A stretch of DNA of 24,932 nucleotides, from positions 1-24,932 of IMG/VR virus record IMGVR_UViG_3300045421_000154. One strand, given 5' to 3'. Position 1 is the first letter of the stretch. Every line of letters starts with the position of its first letter. Positions 8,348 through 15,866 of the stretch are shown piece by piece. The DNA is from a virus. Position numbers and translations under genes: made by a program. The notes under the pieces were generated by a model. The model had not been told where the DNA came from and made no database searches. It saw nothing but the letters and a program-made list of their open reading frames with translations.

Positions 8348-9202
8348 ATGGCTGTAAAAATTTTAATTATGGGACTTCCTGGATCAGGAAAAACATACTT
8401 TGCCGAAAGACTAAAATCATATTTGGAACTTAATAGCAACTTTAAAAATATGCCTTTGAACAAACTGGCGGAATATGAAATGCCGCCTTTATATTGGAGT
8501 GCTAAGGTCGAATGGTTTAATGCTGATGAAATACGAAAACGATATAACGATTGGGATTTTAGCAAAGACGGAAGAATTAGACAAAGTATAAGAATGGCCG
8601 ACTTTGCTTTAAGATCAACTTCAGATTATGTGATTTGTGATTTTGTTGCTCCTCTACCAGAAATGCGTAATAATTTTAAAGCAGACTGGACTATCTGGAT
8701 GGATACAATTGATCAGGGAAGATATGAAGATACCAATAAAGCATTTGTACCGCCAGAAATTTATGATTTCAGAATCAATGAACAGAATGCCGAGAAGTGG
8801 GTATCATTTGTTGGAGAGCATATTATTAATCAAAAACGAAGACCAGTTTTTGATTGGAAAAAAGAAACTGTTCAGATGTTAGGTCGTTGGCAACCATGGC
8901 ATGAGGGTCATCGTGCATTATTTGAAAGATCAATTAAAAAGACTGGTCAGGTTGTAATTCAAATTAGAGATTGTCAAGGATGGCAAGGTAGTAATCCTTT
9001 TGAAATTGAAAAAGTCAAAAATTTTATTAAAAAAGACTTGGATATGCTTTATCAGGGACAATATGAAATACAAGTGGTCCCTAACATTGTAAACATCACA
9101 TACGGCCGTGATGTTGGATATAAGATTGAACAGGAAACATTTGATGAAAAAACTCACTCTATTAGTGCCACAAAAATTCGCAAACAAATGGGTATTGAGT
9201 GA
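8348..9202 (+). CDS. APS-kinase-like P-loop kinase fused to HxGH nucleotidyltransferase
   Basis: This 284-residue protein starts at ATG 8348, with GGAG at 8337-8340 as ribosome site. The N-terminal domain (about 1-165) has the Walker A loop GLPGSGKT (9-16). An FNADEIRKRYNDWDFSKDGR segment resembles the adenylylsulfate kinase D-G-D..R....FS..DR region, although the acidic doublet is altered. The C-terminal domain (about 174-284) has GRWQPWHEGH, the HxGH nucleotidyltransferase motif (His185, His188), an NPF step and ISATKIR (272-278), as in NadM and related adenylyl/cytidylyltransferases. The order kinase then nucleotidyltransferase matches animal PAPS synthetase, but the second domain is far shorter than ATP sulfurylase. 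Making PAPS for the nearby sulfotransferase is plausible. A nucleotide or NAD-salvage role (NadR-like) is the main alternative. Confidence 0.65.
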   Translation: MAVKILIMGLPGSGKTYFAERLKSYLELNSNFKNMPLNKLAEYEMPPLYWSAKVEWFNADEIRKRYNDWDFSKDGRIRQSIRMADFALRSTSDYVICDFVAPLPEMRNNFKADWTIWMDTIDQGRYEDTNKAFVPPEIYDFRINEQNAEKWVSFVGEHIINQKRRPVFDWKKETVQMLGRWQPWHEGHRALFERSIKKTGQVVIQIRDCQGWQGSNPFEIEKVKNFIKKDLDMLYQGQYEIQVVPNIVNITYGRDVGYKIEQETFDEKTHSISATKIRKQMGIE

Positions 9203-9423
9203 ACAAGTATCACGTTAGATTCAATACTAAACATAATGGCAGTTCATTGGTTTGGCGTGTTTTTGAAAATGGTGTAGAACATTTGGCTTCAGATGTTCGC
9301 ATTCTAGGCGAAACTTTTACCGAATGCACCGAAGAATATGGCGAAACCAAGTGGAACATTGCGTGTCGTGGTCGTATGTTATGGGTTGATAGTGTTGCTG
9401 TAATTGTGTCCGATAAAGACTGA
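9199..9423 (+). CDS. Small conserved T4-like marine phage protein, function unknown
   Basis: This 74-residue protein starts at GTG 9199 and shares a GTGA overlap with the stop of the kinase/nucleotidyltransferase gene, indicating coupled translation. The motifs YHVRFNTKHNGSSLVWRVFE and TKWNIACRG are familiar to me from a short hypothetical protein found in many cyanophages of the T4 type. It has no signal peptide or membrane segment. Composition is mixed charged and aromatic, consistent with a small compact beta protein. Its position at the end of the accessory cassette and before the terminator makes it the last gene of that transcription unit. No function can be stated. Confidence 0.7.
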   Translation: MNKYHVRFNTKHNGSSLVWRVFENGVEHLASDVRILGETFTECTEEYGETKWNIACRGRMLWVDSVAVIVSDKD

Positions 9424-9445
9424 AAGCAATGTTGCGAATAAAAAA

Positions 9446-9500
9446 CCTCAAAACAAAGTTTCTTGAGGAAAAAAGGAAAGTTTAACTTTCCTTTTTTTTT
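9446..9500 (+). terminator. Double hairpin intrinsic terminator
   Basis: Two consecutive hairpins lie after the stop at 9423. The first pairs CCTCAA (9446-9451) with TTGAGG (9463-9468). The second pairs an A-rich GGAAAG arm with CTTTCC (about 9469-9500) around a five-base loop and runs straight into nine T residues. The second is a textbook Rho-independent terminator and separates the accessory cassette from the neck/terminase operon. Confidence 0.85.
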
Positions 9501-9514
9501 ATTTTCCACAAAAT

Positions 9515-9522
9515 TATAAATA
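9515..9522 (+). promoter_or_regulatory. T4-type late promoter TATAAATA upstream of gp13
   Basis: An exact TATAAATA lies immediately after the terminator and 28 bases before ATG 9551. It matches the T4 late promoter recognised by the gp55/gp33 system. It probably drives the 13-14-15-16-17 block. Confidence 0.8.
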
Positions 9523-9550
9523 GAGGTGTTAAATTTAAAGGACCACATTC

Positions 9551-10294
9551 ATGGCAAAACCAACCTCTAGAGAAGACTTCATTGAATACTGCCTAAAAAA
9601 GTTAGGCAAGCCTGTTCTTGAAATCAACGTTGACAATGATCAAGTTGAAGACAGAGTTGACGAAGCACTCGCATACTATCACGATTATCATTTTGATGGT
9701 TCCGAAAAAACTTATCTAATGTATCAGATTACTGAACAGGATCAAACAAACAAGTATCTGACAATACCTCAGAACATCATCGGCGTCACAAACATTTTTG
9801 ACATTGGTGATTCTTACTCTACAAATAATCTTTTTAATCTAAGATATCAAATTTCATTGAATGATCTATATGCATTCAATTCGACAAGTTATGCGCCATA
9901 CTATATGGCTCTACAAAACGTAGCACTTGCTGAAGAACTTTTTGTTGGCAAACAAGCAATCAGATACAATCGTCATATCAACAAACTTTACATTGACATG
10001 GCATGGCTAGAGAAAACAACTGTTGGCGAATACATCATTGTTGAAGCATATCAACTAGTTGATCCTGAAGTTTATACGGACGTTTGGACAGACCGCTGGT
10101 TGCAGAATTATGCAACACAATTGATCAAAAGACAATGGGGCGACAATCTGAAAAAATTCGAAGGCATGACAATGCCAGGTGGAGTTACATTCAACGGACA
10201 GAAAATTTGGGAAGAAGCAAACGAAGAAATTCGTAAGTTAGAGGAAGAAATGATCAACACTTATTCTCTTCCTGTTTCAGACATGATCGGCTAA
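9551..10294 (+). CDS. 13: Neck protein gp13
   Basis: This 247-residue protein is recognisable as T4-like gp13 from the N-terminal segment KKLGKPVLEINVDNDQVEDR followed by VDEALAYYHDYHFDG, and the later KRQWGDNLKKFEGM. gp13 forms the neck with gp14, closing the filled head below the portal and providing the docking site for the tail. The protein is somewhat shorter than T4 gp13 (309 residues). ATG 9551 is preceded by AAAGGA and by a late promoter. gp14 follows four bases after the stop, the usual T4 arrangement. Confidence 0.88.
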   Translation: MAKPTSREDFIEYCLKKLGKPVLEINVDNDQVEDRVDEALAYYHDYHFDGSEKTYLMYQITEQDQTNKYLTIPQNIIGVTNIFDIGDSYSTNNLFNLRYQISLNDLYAFNSTSYAPYYMALQNVALAEELFVGKQAIRYNRHINKLYIDMAWLEKTTVGEYIIVEAYQLVDPEVYTDVWTDRWLQNYATQLIKRQWGDNLKKFEGMTMPGGVTFNGQKIWEEANEEIRKLEEEMINTYSLPVSDMIG

Positions 10295-10298
10295 TCAC

Positions 10299-11114
10299 AT
10301 GGCAAGAAATCGTTATTTTAATCAGTATAATACCAATACTGAGCAAAATGTTTTAGAAGACTTAATCATTGAATCCATAAAGACATATGGCATTCAAGGC
10401 TACTACTTGCCTAGACAATTTCAAAATCTAGATCAGATTTATGGCGAAGATACTTTATCAAAATTTGAAGATGCAATTGAAATGGAATTATTTGTAAAGA
10501 GTTTTGACGGTTTTCAAGGACAAGAAGATTTCATTTCAAAGTTTGGTCTACAGATTGATGAATCAATTACGTTTGTAGTTTCTCAGAAAAGATTTGGACA
10601 GTCACTCAAAACATCTTTGTTGACAGAATATGGATATAACTTTATCAACGAAGATGGTGAACAACTTCTATATGATGTATCGGATGCATGGGATTATGCT
10701 TCAATCATTCGCCCTAGAGAAGGCGACTTGATTTGGATACCTATGATGAAATACATGTATGAAATTAAGTTTACTGAAAATATTGAAAACTTTTTCCAAC
10801 TAGGTAAACTGTTCACATACGAATTGCGTTGCGACAGATTCGAATACTCTAGCGAAGAAATCAATACTGACGTTGGTGAGATTGATAGTGTTGAAGACCA
10901 ATACAGTCTTTCTACTGCAAATCTTGAGAAGGCACTTCTTGAAGACGGCGATCTCATGCTCAACGAAGACGGCACATACTTTATCAATGAAGGTAATACA
11001 GTTATCACATACGATGCAACAGCAGACAACGAAGAGATTGGCGAGAAACTTATCGATGATGATATTCTCGACTTTACTGAAATGAATCCATTTGCACTTA
11101 CAAGGGCTTACTAA
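10299..11114 (+). CDS. 14: Neck protein gp14
   Basis: This 271-residue protein begins MARNRYFNQYN and contains YGIQGYYLPRQ and FLSKF-like EDFISKFGLQIDESITF segments that identify T4-like gp14. It also has WIPMMKYMYEIKF in the middle and MNPFALTRAY at the end. The length is close to T4 gp14 (256). With gp13 it makes the neck collar that joins head and tail. An acidic stretch near residues 195-260 (LLEDGDLMLNEDG and following) carries two near-repeats of an E-DG pattern, possibly an exposed loop. It lies in the expected order between gp13 and gp15. Confidence 0.88.
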   Translation: MARNRYFNQYNTNTEQNVLEDLIIESIKTYGIQGYYLPRQFQNLDQIYGEDTLSKFEDAIEMELFVKSFDGFQGQEDFISKFGLQIDESITFVVSQKRFGQSLKTSLLTEYGYNFINEDGEQLLYDVSDAWDYASIIRPREGDLIWIPMMKYMYEIKFTENIENFFQLGKLFTYELRCDRFEYSSEEINTDVGEIDSVEDQYSLSTANLEKALLEDGDLMLNEDGTYFINEGNTVITYDATADNEEIGEKLIDDDILDFTEMNPFALTRAY

Positions 11115-11116
11115 TT

Positions 11117-11854
11117 ATGATGTTCGGTCACGATTATTATCACGGAACACTCAGACGTTTCGTAATTATGTTTGGTAATCTCTTCAATGAGATTCAAATT
11201 GAACGCTATGATGCAAATGGAAATGTTGCACAGACACTTAACGTCCCCATTGAATATGGCCCAAAGCAAAAATTCTATCAAAGAATTTACGGCGATCCTA
11301 CTCTCAACAGAGAAATTGCTGTCACAAATCCTAGACTTGGATTTGAATTCCTATCAATGTCATATGCACCTAGCCGAAAATTGAATACTGCACATAAATT
11401 TGTCAAAGGACAAAACACAGGTGGCAATGATTTCAATTTTACATATGCGCCTGTACCATATGACATGCAGTTTCAGTTAAACGCATTCGTCAAAAATGCA
11501 GAAGACGGCACACAAATTGTAGAACAGATTGTGCCATTTTTCACACCAGACTGGACAGTTACAATGAAGATTCTGCCTGAGTTAGGCATTACAATGGATA
11601 TTCCAATCGAACTTACAAATGTATCTTCTACCGATGAATGGGAAGGCGACTTTGATACTCGCAGAGTTTTGACTTGGCAGTTTGATTTTACGGTCAAAGG
11701 TTATCTATTTGGTCCTCTACAGAAATACAAATACATCGACAGAGCCGATGTTCGCACGAAAATCGAACAGGCGACAATCACGACTCAGACTTTTGAGGGT
11801 GATGCCGCATTCGAGATTACTGAAACTGTTACGGAGAATAATCATTTACTATGA
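11117..11854 (+). CDS. 15: Tail completion / sheath stabiliser gp15
   Basis: This 245-residue protein begins MMFGHDYYHGTLRRFVIMFGNLF, the hallmark N-terminus of T4-like gp15, followed by PKQKFYQRIYGDP and FEFLSMSYAPSRKLN. gp15 caps the tail tube and sheath as a hexameric ring and binds the neck. It is slightly shorter than T4 gp15 (272 residues). It starts two bases after gp14 and its stop overlaps the gp16 start by four bases (ATGA at 11851-11854), so the two are translated together. Confidence 0.88.
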   Translation: MMFGHDYYHGTLRRFVIMFGNLFNEIQIERYDANGNVAQTLNVPIEYGPKQKFYQRIYGDPTLNREIAVTNPRLGFEFLSMSYAPSRKLNTAHKFVKGQNTGGNDFNFTYAPVPYDMQFQLNAFVKNAEDGTQIVEQIVPFFTPDWTVTMKILPELGITMDIPIELTNVSSTDEWEGDFDTRRVLTWQFDFTVKGYLFGPLQKYKYIDRADVRTKIEQATITTQTFEGDAAFEITETVTENNHLL

Positions 11855-12258
11855 AAAAGACAGTAGACGAAAAACTCAACGATATCTTTGATATCGTTCC
11901 AAGTGTTCAACAGGAAATTGTAACGAAAGAAGTTACGACTGTAACTAATGATGCTACAGTTGACGATGACTATGAGTATGCTCGAAAGAATCTACGCACA
12001 TTAATTGACAATGGCAAAGACGCAATGGAAAATCTAACGTTCTTAGCAAAAGAAGGCGAATCACCAAGAGCGTATGAAGTTGTCGGACAATTAATTAAAA
12101 CTTTAGCAGACACAAATAAAGACTTGTTAAATCTAGCAAAAGTAAAAAAAGATATTCAACAAAAGAAAGATGAAGAACAATTAAGTCCAACTCACGTAAC
12201 GAATGCCCTATTCGTTGGAAGCACAGCAGAACTACAAAAATTAATATCTAAAAGATGA
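11851..12258 (+). CDS. 16: Terminase small subunit gp16
   Basis: This 135-residue protein sits in the gp16 position, with ATGA overlaps on both sides (gp15 and gp17). The central region has YEYARKNLRTLIDNGKDAME and LTFLAKEGESPRAYEVVGQL, followed by a helix KDLLNLAKVKKDIQ. This is the helical-hairpin oligomerisation core typical of T4-like small terminases. The protein regulates packaging and stimulates the gp17 ATPase. It is a little shorter than T4 gp16 (164 residues). The tight overlaps suggest a fixed ratio to the large subunit. Confidence 0.85.
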   Translation: MKKTVDEKLNDIFDIVPSVQQEIVTKEVTTVTNDATVDDDYEYARKNLRTLIDNGKDAMENLTFLAKEGESPRAYEVVGQLIKTLADTNKDLLNLAKVKKDIQQKKDEEQLSPTHVTNALFVGSTAELQKLISKR

Positions 12259-13886
12259 GTGTAAAACAATATCTAGGAAATACAAATCTAAAGGCAGCCG
12301 GAGTGCCACTTAATTTTACAAAAGAGCAGATTGAAGAATATCTGAAATGTGTAAACGATTTGATATACTTCATTGAAACTTATTGTAAAATTGTGACTCT
12401 GGACCATGGACTTCAGCCATTCAAACTTTACGAATGTCAGAAAACCAAAGTCAATGTGATTCACAACAATCGCAAAGTGATTCTGATGGAGGGTCGCCAA
12501 CAGGGCAAGACTACCACATCTGCGGCGTATATCCTTTGGTATACCCTTTTTCAGGAAAGCAAGACAGTTGCAATTCTTGCAAATAAAGCATCGGCAGCTC
12601 GAGAAGTATTGTATCGTTATCAGATCATGTATGAAAATCTTCCAGTATGGCTACAACAAGGTGTAACAACATGGAACAAGGGTGACATTGCACTTGAAAA
12701 CGGATCAATTGTCTTTACTGCGGCTACAAGCGCATCAGGTATTCGTGGTAAGTCCGTAAACTTGCTATACGTTGACGAAGCGGCTATCATTCCAAACAAC
12801 ATTGCTGAACAATTCTTCACCTCAGTCTATCCCACAATCTCTGCGGGCGAAACAACAAAAATTCTATTGTCTTCGACACCACTTGGGTACAATCATTTCT
12901 GGAAGTTCTGGAACGAAGCAGAACAAAATCTCAATGGATTTGTCAATATGTTTATTCCATATTGGGAAATTCCTGGACGCACTAAAGAATGGGCGGAAGA
13001 ACAGCGCAGATTGCTTGGCGAAGTGAAATTTAATCAAGAAGTCTTGTGTAAATTCTTGGGATCAAGTCTTACTTTGGTTGCAGCCGATACAATTGCACAA
13101 ATGTCACCAATTCCCACAATCTATAGCAAAGATGGGTTGGACATTTACGAGGTGGCGCAGAAGGATCACACTTATGTTATCGTAGCAGACACCGCAAAGG
13201 GTGTTGGTGGTGACTATTCCGCATTTCAAATTATTGATGCTACACAAATACCATACAAAATGGTAGGAAAATACAGAGATAACAAAATTAGTCCTCTACT
13301 TTACCCATCAATTATATACAAAGTTGCAAAAGATTTCAATGAAGCATATATTTTGGTTGAAATCAATACATCGGAACAGGTAGCAGAAATTCTTTATGGT
13401 GATTATGAATATGAAAATATTATATCTGTTACCAAAACCACTTTAGGTCAAGTTGTCAACGGAGGTTTTGGTGGGGGCAAAACCCAATTAGGAGTAATTA
13501 CGGACAAAAAGGTGAAACGAATCGGTTGCTTCACCTTTAAATCTATGGTAGAAGAGAAGAAATTATTAATACATGATGCAGATACAATTTCAGAAATATC
13601 CACTTTCATTCAAAAAAAGAATTCTTACATGGCAGACGAAGGTTATCACGATGATCTAGTTATGCCTCTAGTTCTATTTTCATGGCTTACAACAAATTCA
13701 TACTTCAAAGATTTAACAAATGTGAATTTGAGAAAAGAATTATATGAATCTCGCATCAAAATGATCGAGGAAGAAGTGACACCTTTTGGATTTATAAATA
13801 ACGGCGATGACGAAAATGATCAAAAGATCGTAGACAGCACAGGACAAGTTTGGTATGAGGACAGATACAAATCTGATTTTTTATAA
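12255..13886 (+). CDS. 17: Terminase large subunit gp17 (packaging ATPase/nuclease)
   Basis: This 543-residue protein has complete motor and nuclease signatures. Walker A is GRQQGKTT (80-87), Walker B is LLYVDEAA (170-177) with catalytic Glu175, and the coupling motif is SSTP (206-209). The C-terminal RNase H-like nuclease has VADTAKGVGGDYSAF (Asp312), LVEINTSEQ (Glu369) and YHDDLVMP (Asp466/467), matching the three acidic residues of T4 gp17. It cuts concatemeric DNA and pumps it through the gp20 portal. The gene is shorter than T4 gp17 (610), mainly at the N-terminus. The start ATG 12255 overlaps the gp16 stop. Confidence 0.95.
   Translation: MSVKQYLGNTNLKAAGVPLNFTKEQIEEYLKCVNDLIYFIETYCKIVTLDHGLQPFKLYECQKTKVNVIHNNRKVILMEGRQQGKTTTSAAYILWYTLFQESKTVAILANKASAAREVLYRYQIMYENLPVWLQQGVTTWNKGDIALENGSIVFTAATSASGIRGKSVNLLYVDEAAIIPNNIAEQFFTSVYPTISAGETTKILLSSTPLGYNHFWKFWNEAEQNLNGFVNMFIPYWEIPGRTKEWAEEQRRLLGEVKFNQEVLCKFLGSSLTLVAADTIAQMSPIPTIYSKDGLDIYEVAQKDHTYVIVADTAKGVGGDYSAFQIIDATQIPYKMVGKYRDNKISPLLYPSIIYKVAKDFNEAYILVEINTSEQVAEILYGDYEYENIISVTKTTLGQVVNGGFGGGKTQLGVITDKKVKRIGCFTFKSMVEEKKLLIHDADTISEISTFIQKKNSYMADEGYHDDLVMPLVLFSWLTTNSYFKDLTNVNLRKELYESRIKMIEEEVTPFGFINNGDDENDQKIVDSTGQVWYEDRYKSDFL
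13793..13800 (+). promoter_or_regulatory. Second TATAAATA inside the 3' end of gene 17
   Basis: An exact late-promoter octamer lies within the last codons of gp17, 89 bases upstream of the intergenic copy at 13882. It may add transcription of the sheath gene or be a chance match. Confidence 0.3.
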
Positions 13887-13889
13887 ATA
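13882..13889 (+). promoter_or_regulatory. T4-type late promoter TATAAATA upstream of gp18
   Basis: An exact TATAAATA overlaps the gp17 stop and lies 51 bases before the gp18 start. GGAG ahead of ATG 13941 serves as ribosome site. Strong separate transcription of sheath and tube genes fits their high copy number. Confidence 0.75.
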
Positions 13890-13940
13890 AAATGAAAATA
13901 ACCGTATCAAACACATCATTATAAAAACAAGGAGAAATCA

Positions 13941-15836
13941 ATGGCTATAAGTCTCATCTCACCTGGAATCAAGATCACAGAACAAGACCTTGTTTCCTCA
14001 CAAGCCACCGTTGCAACAACAACTGGTGCATTTTCAGGACAATTCCGTTGGGGACCAATTGAGGAGGCAATTCCAGTTCAGTCTGAGGCTGATCTAGTAG
14101 AGCGATTCGGTAAACCAGACACAACAAACGCAGTTGATTTTCTTTCTGCGGCTAACTACCTTGGTTATTCATCGCCTCTTTATATTGTCCGTGTTGCTAA
14201 CACTGGCACAGTATTGAACTCTACCGCTGAAGCAACCACAGGTTCAGGTACAGCAGGTACGGGCCAACTGATCAAAAATGAAGATGTGTACATCAACACA
14301 GCATCTTTCAACGTAGGTCCTTGGGTTGCTAGGTATGCTGGCGCACTTGGAAACTCTCTGAAAGTTTCTACTTGCCCAACTTCAGCCGCTTGGCAGTCAA
14401 CCCTAACAGGAACATTCACAGTATCAGCAGGCGCAACCGCAGTTGTTGGTGCGGGTTCATTGGCTAACACACAATTGACAGTTGGCGATTTGTTTGTTTG
14501 CGAAGGTCGTGCAATTAAAGTTTCTGCTATCACTAATGCAACTCACTTCACACTTGCTTCTGCACACCTATCAGGTGCTTCGGCCGCATCAGCAGTTCGC
14601 CGTTGGGAATATTACAATGAATTTGATGGCGCACCAGGCACATCATTATATACTTCAACAAAAAATGGTACTGGTGATGAAATGCACATCGTTGTTGTTG
14701 ATTATGACGGCGACATTACTGGTTCAGCAGATACAGTTCTTGAAAAATATGCGCTAGTATCTAAGGCATCTGATGCAAGAGCAGATAACGGCGGCACAAA
14801 TTACTACAAAGATATTGTTAATAATAGTTCAACATATGTTTATTGGACAGATCACGACAATGCTGGAACAAATTGGGGTAATACAGCATCCGGCACAACA
14901 TTCACATCCGTGACTATTCCAAAAAACTACACCCTTGCTGGTGGTTCCGATGGCGCAACACTTACAGATGGCGATAGAACAACAGGTTATCTGAAGTTTG
15001 ATAACAAAGCAGATGTTCCATCTCCAATTATTGTTACTGGTCAAGCAAATGCTACAGTCGTTAATCGAATCATCGGTGACGTAGCAGAAGTTCGTAAAGA
15101 TACAGTTGTTTGCATATCTCCACTAAGAGCAAACGTAGTAAACAACTCAGGCGCAGAAACAACTTCTATCTTGGCATGGGCAGACACAGTCACACGTTCT
15201 ACATACGCAATCGCAGATAGCGGCTGGAAGTATCAGTACGATCGTTATAATGACAATTACGTCTATGTTCCTCTAAATGCGGACGTAGCAGGTTGCATCG
15301 GTAGAAACGATTCCGTTCGTGAGCCATGGCTGTCACCAGCAGGTTACACAAACGGCAATATTCAAAACCTAATTCGTCTTGCTTTCAATCCTAATCAGAC
15401 TGAAAGAGATTTGCTTTACAAGGCAGCAGTCAATCCAGTTCTGACGCAAGTTGGTAAAGGTACAGTTCTGTTTGGTGATAAGACATTCACAGTTAAAAAT
15501 ACTTCATTGAATCGTATTAACGTTCGTAAGTTGTTCATCGAACTTCAAAATACAATTGGCAATGCGGCTGAGAACGTTCTGTTTGATCAAAACGATGAAA
15601 TTACAAGAAACAACTTTGTTAACTTAGTTGTTCCTTATCTGCGTGGTGTTCAGGCTCGCCGTGGTATTACAGCATTTCGTGTTGTTTGCGATGAAAGCAA
15701 CAATCCAGAATCAGTTGTAAATGCAAACGAATTTATATGCGACATTTTCGTTCAGCCAATCCGGTCTGTTAACTTCATTCAACTTAACTTTGTTTCTGTA
15801 AGAGGAACCGCAACATTTACTGAAATCGCCGGCTAA
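13941..15836 (+). CDS. 18: Contractile tail sheath gp18
   Basis: This 631-residue protein starts MAISLISPGIKITEQDLV, the standard N-terminus of T4-like sheath proteins, and has the GAFSGQFRWGPIEEA and ERFGKP segments. The C-terminal half contains FNPNQTERDLLYKAAVNP, FGDKTFTVKNTSLNRINVRK and RGVQARRGITAFRVVCDE, the conserved sheath core. The length is close to T4 gp18 (659). Residues about 155-222 form an apparent extra beta module inserted between CPTSAAW and YYNEFDGAPGTS. It polymerises around the tail tube and contracts on infection. The gene has its own late promoter. Confidence 0.93.
   Translation: MAISLISPGIKITEQDLVSSQATVATTTGAFSGQFRWGPIEEAIPVQSEADLVERFGKPDTTNAVDFLSAANYLGYSSPLYIVRVANTGTVLNSTAEATTGSGTAGTGQLIKNEDVYINTASFNVGPWVARYAGALGNSLKVSTCPTSAAWQSTLTGTFTVSAGATAVVGAGSLANTQLTVGDLFVCEGRAIKVSAITNATHFTLASAHLSGASAASAVRRWEYYNEFDGAPGTSLYTSTKNGTGDEMHIVVVDYDGDITGSADTVLEKYALVSKASDARADNGGTNYYKDIVNNSSTYVYWTDHDNAGTNWGNTASGTTFTSVTIPKNYTLAGGSDGATLTDGDRTTGYLKFDNKADVPSPIIVTGQANATVVNRIIGDVAEVRKDTVVCISPLRANVVNNSGAETTSILAWADTVTRSTYAIADSGWKYQYDRYNDNYVYVPLNADVAGCIGRNDSVREPWLSPAGYTNGNIQNLIRLAFNPNQTERDLLYKAAVNPVLTQVGKGTVLFGDKTFTVKNTSLNRINVRKLFIELQNTIGNAAENVLFDQNDEITRNNFVNLVVPYLRGVQARRGITAFRVVCDESNNPESVVNANEFICDIFVQPIRSVNFIQLNFVSVRGTATFTEIAG
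14403..14606 (+). repeat. Beta-module inserted in the tail sheath protein
   Basis: This stretch of about 68 codons (STLTGTFTVSAGATAVVG, then LTVGDLFVCEGRAIKVSAI and HFTLASAHL) resembles the two modules of the DUF4815-like protein at 2008-2211 and 2512-2709. It sits in the outer-domain region of gp18 between otherwise typical sheath segments. The similarity is by eye at protein level. Confidence 0.5.
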
Positions 15837-15866
15837 ATAATAGAAACAGATTAAGGAGACAAAAAA

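Noticed and set aside
14180-14533. Minus-strand open frame of about 117 codons inside gp18
   Set aside because: It lies wholly opposite a certain sheath gene, with no recognisable domain or ribosome site.
15832-15841. CTAAATAA-like element before the first tail tube gene as a late promoter
   Set aside because: It has two mismatches to TATAAATA and overlaps the gp18 stop; the sheath promoter can serve this gene.
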